Source: Symbiodinium natans
Taxonomy: Eukaryota > Sar > Dinophyceae > Suessiales > Symbiodiniaceae
Reading direction: 5' to 3'
Assembly: GCA_905221605.1 (NCBI GenBank)
Contig: CAJNDS010002612.1
Coordinates: 676,936-740,935, forward strand
Length of the DNA: 64,000 nt
Part shown: positions 60,092 to 64,000 of the stretch, piece after piece
How positions within the stretch are numbered: position 1 is the stretch's first letter
Layout: each line of letters starts with the position of its first letter
Translations under genes and position numbers: made by a program
Notes under the pieces: model-generated
Database searches by the model: none
The model's input: only the letters and a program-made list of their open reading frames with translations
Told to the model about the DNA's origin: nothing

Positions 60092-60184
60092 CCTAAAGCC
60101 TAAACCCTAAACCCTAAACCCTAAACCCTAAACCCTAAACCCTAAACCCTAAACCCTAAACCCTAAACCCTAAACCCTAAACCC
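60092..60184. repeat. (CCCTAAA)n tract
   Basis: Thirteen units. Confidence 0.95.
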
Positions 60185-60193
60185 TTGCCGCAG

Positions 60194-60238
60194 GCGTTGA
60201 TGTAGACGCCGCCCAAGTCCTCAATGCCATGCTTAGGG
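60194..60238 (+). CDS. Probable exon
   Basis: After TTGCCGCAG reads VDVDAAQVLNAMLR. Confidence 0.45.
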
Positions 60239-60331
60239 TTTGGGGTTTAGAGCCTAGGGTTCTTCTTTAGATTCGCTCGGGTTGAGGTTGTGGAGTCTTA
60301 GGGTGGAAGGACAACACAAATTCGGGTTTAG

Positions 60332-60484
60332 CAAGTGATCGGCGCCTCCCCGCAACATGTCCCCCACCGCCTTCCAAGCCCAAACTGCGCCATCATCCGA
60401 GGCTTCACCAGCAGCACGAGCTACTTTCAGTTCCAGCACTTTGGCTTCTATCCCTCCGTTCACCTAGGACGCTTAATGCCTTAA
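60332..60484 (+). CDS. Probable terminal exon, unknown protein
   Basis: After GGGTTTAG, 50 codons read QVIGASPQHVPHRLPSPNCA, IIRGFTSSTSYFQFQHFGFY and PSVHLGRLMP, then TAA. The aromatic-rich SYFQFQHFGFYPSV looks like real protein; the minus-strand frame over the same region is a shadow. Confidence 0.55.
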   Translation, partial: QVIGASPQHVPHRLPSPNCAIIRGFTSSTSYFQFQHFGFYPSVHLGRLMP

Positions 60485-60949
60485 ACCGTATAGGTTTTAG
60501 GGGTCAGTGTTTAGTGGTTCAGAGCTGAACCTTGTGAAGCAGCCTGGCACCCTAAACCCTAAACCCTTAAACGAGAAGCCTACCGACACGCAATGGTGAG
60601 GTGAGGAGCAGTTTAGGGTTTAGGGTTTAGGGTTTAGGGCAGCTTGCCAAAGTCCAGAAGCCATGCACACTCACCTAGATAATTCGACATGTTTAGGTAT
60701 AGGCAAAGCCCTGAACTAGCTGAATCCGAACCCTCAACCCTCAACCCTAAACCCTTGAACCCTAAACCCTAAACCCTGCTGAATCCTCAACCCTAAACAA
60801 AGTTCAAGAACATGCGCAGTCCTTGACGATCCTGAAGCACAGTTTCTTAGGAACTGGGGAATGCGCCGGCGCCAGGTCAAAGGGTTCAACCTCTACCCTA
60901 AAGCCCTACACCCTGAACCCTGGATCGGAGAGAGCAACGAGACCCCTTA

Positions 60950-61065
60950 CTATAGGGGCCTTAATGATTAGAACAGGGTATTTTGGGGGTTATTATGGTA
61001 TGACTACAAAAGGACCATAAGGGAATACTATTAGTAATTCTTCCGGGCCCTTTATTATACATTCA
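60950..61065. mobile_element. Family J element
   Basis: TTATTATGGTATGACTAC, AAAGGACCATAAGGGAATAC and TTCCGGGCCC recur in part at about 28,605-28,672 and 52,958-53,015. Confidence 0.5.
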
Positions 61066-61197
61066 AGTTCTACGTTGGACGCCCCGGGCTTAAGCTTTGT
61101 GGGCGTAGGGCTTTTTTTTGAGTGTTCGCAGGTTTAGGATTGAGAGTTTGGGGTTTAGGATTTCTAGGGTTTAGGGTTTAGGGTGGGTCTTTACTCT

Positions 61198-61281
61198 GAT
61201 CCCCGGCGCCTTTGGCATGGACAGGTCCGTGGACATCCTCTCTTGGACTTTCCAGGCCGCCCTTAGCTGTCAGGCTTTAAA
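61198..61281 (+). CDS. Probable exon
   Basis: Reads IPGAFGMDRSVDILSWTFQA then ALSCQALK. Confidence 0.55.
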
Positions 61282-61575
61282 GGAGTTTAGGGTTTACGGT
61301 TTAGGGTTTAGGGTGTTAAGGGGTTGCAATGGCCTTTGGGGCGTTAGTGGGTTTCAGGAGTTTCGTATGGGGTTCTTAGAATGATAGCTGAGAGCTCAGG
61401 GCTTTAGGGGTTCAGGGCCTGCTCCGAATTGATGGTTTAGGGTTTAGGGTTTAGGGTTTAGGGTTTAGGGTTTAGGGTTCAGGGTGCTCTGCTACCATGC
61501 AGGCACTCAACCCTAAAGCCTCAAGCCTGAACCAAACCCCAAGCCCTAACAGCGCTAGCATAAAGCCGAAACCTT

Positions 61576-61708
61576 GGGATTTTCCCTTTATACTAACAGC
61601 CCTTACTAGGGATTGTATTGGGGGGTATAAGCCCCAACCCTAAATCCTAAACCCTACACCCTAAACCCGAATGCCTAATTAAGGAGTCTAAGTAAGGGGG
61701 AACATCCC
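61576..61708. mobile_element. Family M element split by telomeric repeat
   Basis: Ends GGGATTTTCCCTTTATACTA and GGGGGAACATCCC match 30,767-30,863. A CCCTAAA/CCCTACA block of about 50 bp sits inside. Confidence 0.7.
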
Positions 61709-61837
61709 ATGCCTAAACCCTACAGCTACTCCAACAAAGCCCTAGTCTAGCCGTGCCGGCTCGGACATCGAACCCTCAGTCCAAAAGCCCAATCCCAAAT
61801 CCTAAGCTCAAGCAGCTAAGTTTAGGCTTTAGGGTTA

Positions 61838-61925
61838 GGGTTTAAGGTTTAGGGTTTAGGGTTTAGGGTTTAGGGTTTAGGGTTTAGGGTTTAGGGTTTA
61901 GGGTTTAGGGTTTAGGGTTTAGGGT
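61838..61925. repeat. (TTTAGGG)n tract
   Basis: About twelve units. Confidence 0.95.
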
Positions 61926-61999
61926 TTCGGGCTAAAGGTTTAGGGTTTAGGGTTTGGACTTTACAGTTTAGGGCTTCGGGCTTCGGGTTCAGAATTCAT

Positions 62000-62136
62000 C
62001 TAAGGGTAGCTAAATGGGCCCCTAATATGGTCCCTTACGTCCCTTAAAGGGTTCTAATGTATGGGTCCTTAATTGTTCAGGTTATATCAGGTCCCCTTTT
62101 GAGGGCCTATAATAAGGGATCATGTAACTACCCTAA
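62000..62136. mobile_element. Family K copy 5, full length
   Basis: CTAAGGGTAGCTAAATGG on the left and CATGTAACTACCCTAAG on the right are mirrored; inside, ATGGTCCCTTACGTCCCTTA and GGGTTCTAATGTATGGGTCC. Confidence 0.75.
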
Positions 62137-62214
62137 GAATTGAAGCATTGAGCATGGTCTCAGAGGGCCTTGGTCAGTTCCGGGGATTTTTGGTGGGGTG
62201 TGGGGGTAGTGGGA

Positions 62215-62389
62215 ACCCTAAACCCTAAACCCTAAAACCCTAAACCCTAAACCCTAAACCCTAAAGCCTAAACCCTAAACCCTAAACCCTAAACCCTAAA
62301 CCCTAAACCCTAAACCCTAAACCCTAAACCCTAAACCCTAAACCCTAAACCCTAAACCCTAAACCCTAACCCTAAACCCTAAACCCTAA
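62215..62389. repeat. (CCCTAAA)n tract between 14 bp duplicates
   Basis: GGGGGTAGTGGGAA (62,202-62,215) and GGGGGCAGTGGGAA (62,390-62,403) bound about twenty-four CCCTAAA units. Confidence 0.9.
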
Positions 62390-62463
62390 GGGGGCAGTGG
62401 GAATGTTCCTTCTGATTGGATGGTGCAGTCTCTAGCACTTCGACATGCAGACAGGCGGGGTTA

Positions 62464-62556
62464 GGGTTTAGGGTTTAGGGTTTAGGGTTTAGGGTTTTAG
62501 GGTTTTAGGGTTTTAGGGTTTTAGGGTTTTAGGGTTTTAGGGTTTTAGGGTTTAGG
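62464..62556. repeat. (TTTAGGG)n then TTTTAGGG octamers
   Basis: Four TTTAGGG units, then eight TTTTAGGG octamers. Confidence 0.95.
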
Positions 62557-62837
62557 GTGTAGGGTACTTCCTTTCCCACGGTATTTGCGAGGATGCTTTG
62601 CCCTCCTGTCACACTTGCCATGCAGACTTCACGAGAACCTAGAGAAACCTATATTTTAGGCTTTAGGGTTTAGGGTTTAGGGTGTAGGGTTCAGCGAAAC
62701 CTACACCCTAGAACCCCCCTTTTGGAAACTTGGAGATGTTCGGCTTGGTCGGCTGGAGGTTACGTGCAGGTTTGGAGGCGATGCTCCCAGGCTTTCAGCA
62801 CTTAGCCTTGTTGCACAGCTGCATCCTGCTCAGAAGC

Positions 62838-62972
62838 AACCCTAAACCCTAAACCCTAAACCCTAAACCCTAAACCCTAAACCCTAAACCCTAAACCCTA
62901 AACCCTAAACCCTAAACCCTAAACCCTAAACCCTAAACCCTAAACCCTAAACCCTAAACCCTAAACCCTAAC
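62838..62972. repeat. (CCCTAAA)n tract
   Basis: About nineteen perfect units. Confidence 0.96.
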
Positions 62973-63098
62973 CGTTTCCATGTGGCTCCGTGCAAGAGCC
63001 CCTACAGCAGATCTTTGCGGCTGCATTGATTCCAGCTCTTCAAGTCCTTCGAGTCTTCCCGCAAGCTGTTACGTGCTAGAACAAGTTGCAAGAGTCCT

Positions 63099-63240
63099 AC
63101 TTGGAGGTTCATGGTACTGATTAACCATTTATAACTGTACTTATGCCTGTACTTGTAACCATATTAGGGCACTTAGGGGGCTTATAAGTGGGTTCTAAGT
63201 ACAGTTATAATTAGTTAATAAGTACCCTGAACCTCCAAGT
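63099..63240. mobile_element. Family L element, full length
   Basis: ACTTGGAGGTTCATGGTACT on the left; AGTACCCTGAACCTCCAAGT on the right, an 18/20 inverted match. Secondary mirrored arms inside: TATAACTGTACTTATG with AAGTACAGTTATAA. It ends 65 bp upstream of the ATG at 63,306. Complete copy of the most frequent MITE-like family here. Confidence 0.8.
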
Positions 63241-63305
63241 AAGCAAGTGATCATATACAGGGAAGAAAGACTGCATGGCTGCGTCTCCTCACTGTGCTGG
63301 GCAGG

Positions 63306-64000
63306 ATGTCGATATCTGTAGAGGTGAGCCTCATGAGCGGCAGGGCTGTTTCCTTGGAAGTCGACATAGACTCTCCCGTGCAAGCCTTGAAGCGGCGCGC
63401 ACAGGCCGCCTTGGGCGTGGGCAGAGGGGTGCTCCTCGACTCCTTGGGAGGTGTTCTGCAGGAGCAGACCACACTGAAGAACCTGAAGCTGCAGACCGGG
63501 GATTCCCTGACCTTGCAGGTGCGGGAGGTTCAAGTGCGCGGATCCATGTTCGGACACATGCCATGCGGGTTTGCGGCTATCCTGGGCGACGGATCCGTCG
63601 CGACCTGGGGCATGGCTTGTAGTGGTGGTGACAGCGCCGCTGTGCAAGATCAGTTGGCCGACGTGCACCAGGTCCAAGCAACCCAACGAGCTTTTGCAGC
63701 AATCCTCGGTGATGGATCCGTTGTGACCTGGGGCCAGGCGAAAAGTGGTGGTAACAGCAATGCTGTGCAAGGTCAGCTCAAGAACGTGCAGCTGATCCAA
63801 GCCAACAAGAATGCCTTCGCTGCGATCCTGAGCGATGGATCCGTCGTGACCTGGGGCGCTGCGGACCGTGGTGGCGACAGCAGTGCCGTGCAACATCGGC
63901 TGCAGAACGTGCAGCAGATCCAGGCCACGTTGGGTGGTGCCTTTGCTGCGATCCTGCGTGATGGATCTGTCGTGACCTGGGGCGATGCTGTAAACGGTGG
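63306..64000 (+). CDS. Ubiquitin-like plus RCC1-like repeat protein, 3' cut by window end
   Basis: Open for 231 codons from ATG at 63,306 to the window end. Residues 1-73 (MSISVEVSLMSGRAVSLEVD ... LQTGDSLTLQV) have the beta-grasp order of a ubiquitin-like domain: VSLEV strand, SPVQALKRRAQAALG helix, then LKNLKLQTGDSLTLQV. From about residue 85 there follow repeats of about 50 residues, each with AFAAIL(G/S/R)DGSVVTWG and a linker GGDSxAVQxQLxNVQxIQA. The DGSVVTWG core is like RCC1 blades. I recall this ubiquitin-like/RCC1-like combination from Symbiodiniaceae, often labelled HERC-like; no HECT ligase domain is visible in this part. Uninterrupted by introns so far, unlike its neighbours. A 233-codon minus-strand frame here is a shadow. 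Confidence 0.88.
   Translation, partial: MSISVEVSLMSGRAVSLEVDIDSPVQALKRRAQAALGVGRGVLLDSLGGVLQEQTTLKNLKLQTGDSLTLQVREVQVRGSMFGHMPCGFAAILGDGSVATWGMACSGGDSAAVQDQLADVHQVQATQRAFAAILGDGSVVTWGQAKSGGNSNAVQGQLKNVQLIQANKNAFAAILSDGSVVTWGAADRGGDSSAVQHRLQNVQQIQATLGGAFAAILRDGSVVTWGDAVNG

Noticed and set aside
63195-63896. 233-codon open frame on the minus strand
   Set aside because: It is the antisense of the ubiquitin-like/RCC1-like gene, whose + frame has clear repeats and a domain order.
1-64000. Chromosome end (true telomere)
   Set aside because: The tracts are short, in both orientations and scattered between exon-like pieces, so they are interstitial.
1-64000. Dinoflagellate spliced-leader relicts, tRNA or rRNA genes
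   Set aside because: I looked for the leader core TTTTGGCTCAAG and for tRNA or rRNA signatures on both strands by eye and found none; a computed search could still find divergent copies.

Overview
This window looks like nuclear DNA of a dinoflagellate, probably of the Symbiodiniaceae/Suessiales kind. Four things point that way. (1) Telomere-type heptamers (TTTAGGG on one strand, CCCTAAA on the other) occur as interstitial tracts all through the window, in both orientations. (2) The introns I can check by reading frame mostly begin with GA or GC rather than GT, and end AAG or TAG before an exon that usually starts with G. (3) The recognisable proteins belong to families I know from Symbiodiniaceae: an FVSHQW plus ankyrin protein at the left edge, and a ubiquitin-like domain followed by RCC1-like AFAAILxDGSVVTWG repeats at the right edge. 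(4) Every convincing coding stretch lies on the + strand, as in the unidirectional gene blocks of these algae. No rRNA, tRNA, CRISPR array or bacterial-type operon was seen. The species cannot be named from sequence alone.

Layout. 1-3783: 5'-truncated, multi-exon ankyrin-repeat gene whose introns are short inverted-repeat elements (introners) or telomeric repeat. 3.8-5.8 kb: further exon-like pieces, one ending in a stop at 4794, then a 37-42 bp tandem repeat. 5.8-43.5 kb: a mosaic in which 60-150 bp coding-like pieces alternate with telomeric tracts, other inverted-repeat elements and homopolymer or microsatellite runs. The pieces are probable exons of one or more very fragmented genes, or decayed genes; I could not join most of them. 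43,509-44,961: last exon of one gene, a 160 bp spacer, then a complete 4-exon gene (247 aa, C-terminal CVTQ) whose three introns are all introners. 45.9-46.5 kb: a GC-rich island with exact inverted repeats. 50.9-55.6 kb: exons with the signature of a legume/L-type lectin (concanavalin A-like) fold. 55.6-62.7 kb: more exon-like pieces. 63,306-64,000: start of the ubiquitin-like/RCC1-like gene, cut by the window end.

Main observation. In the two genes that can be spliced by frame, the introners carry terminal inverted repeats and a roughly 4 bp target duplication that begins with G. The first copy of the duplication supplies the donor (GA, GC or, once, GT), the element end supplies the AAG/TAG acceptor, and the second copy resumes the exon, so removal restores the uninterrupted frame. 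At least one telomeric tract (intron 2685-2788) follows the same logic: it sits between exact 17 bp copies of exon sequence containing AAG|GC. Several other telomeric tracts are also bounded by 14-45 bp direct duplications. This suggests that insertion of telomeric repeat makes introns in this genome.
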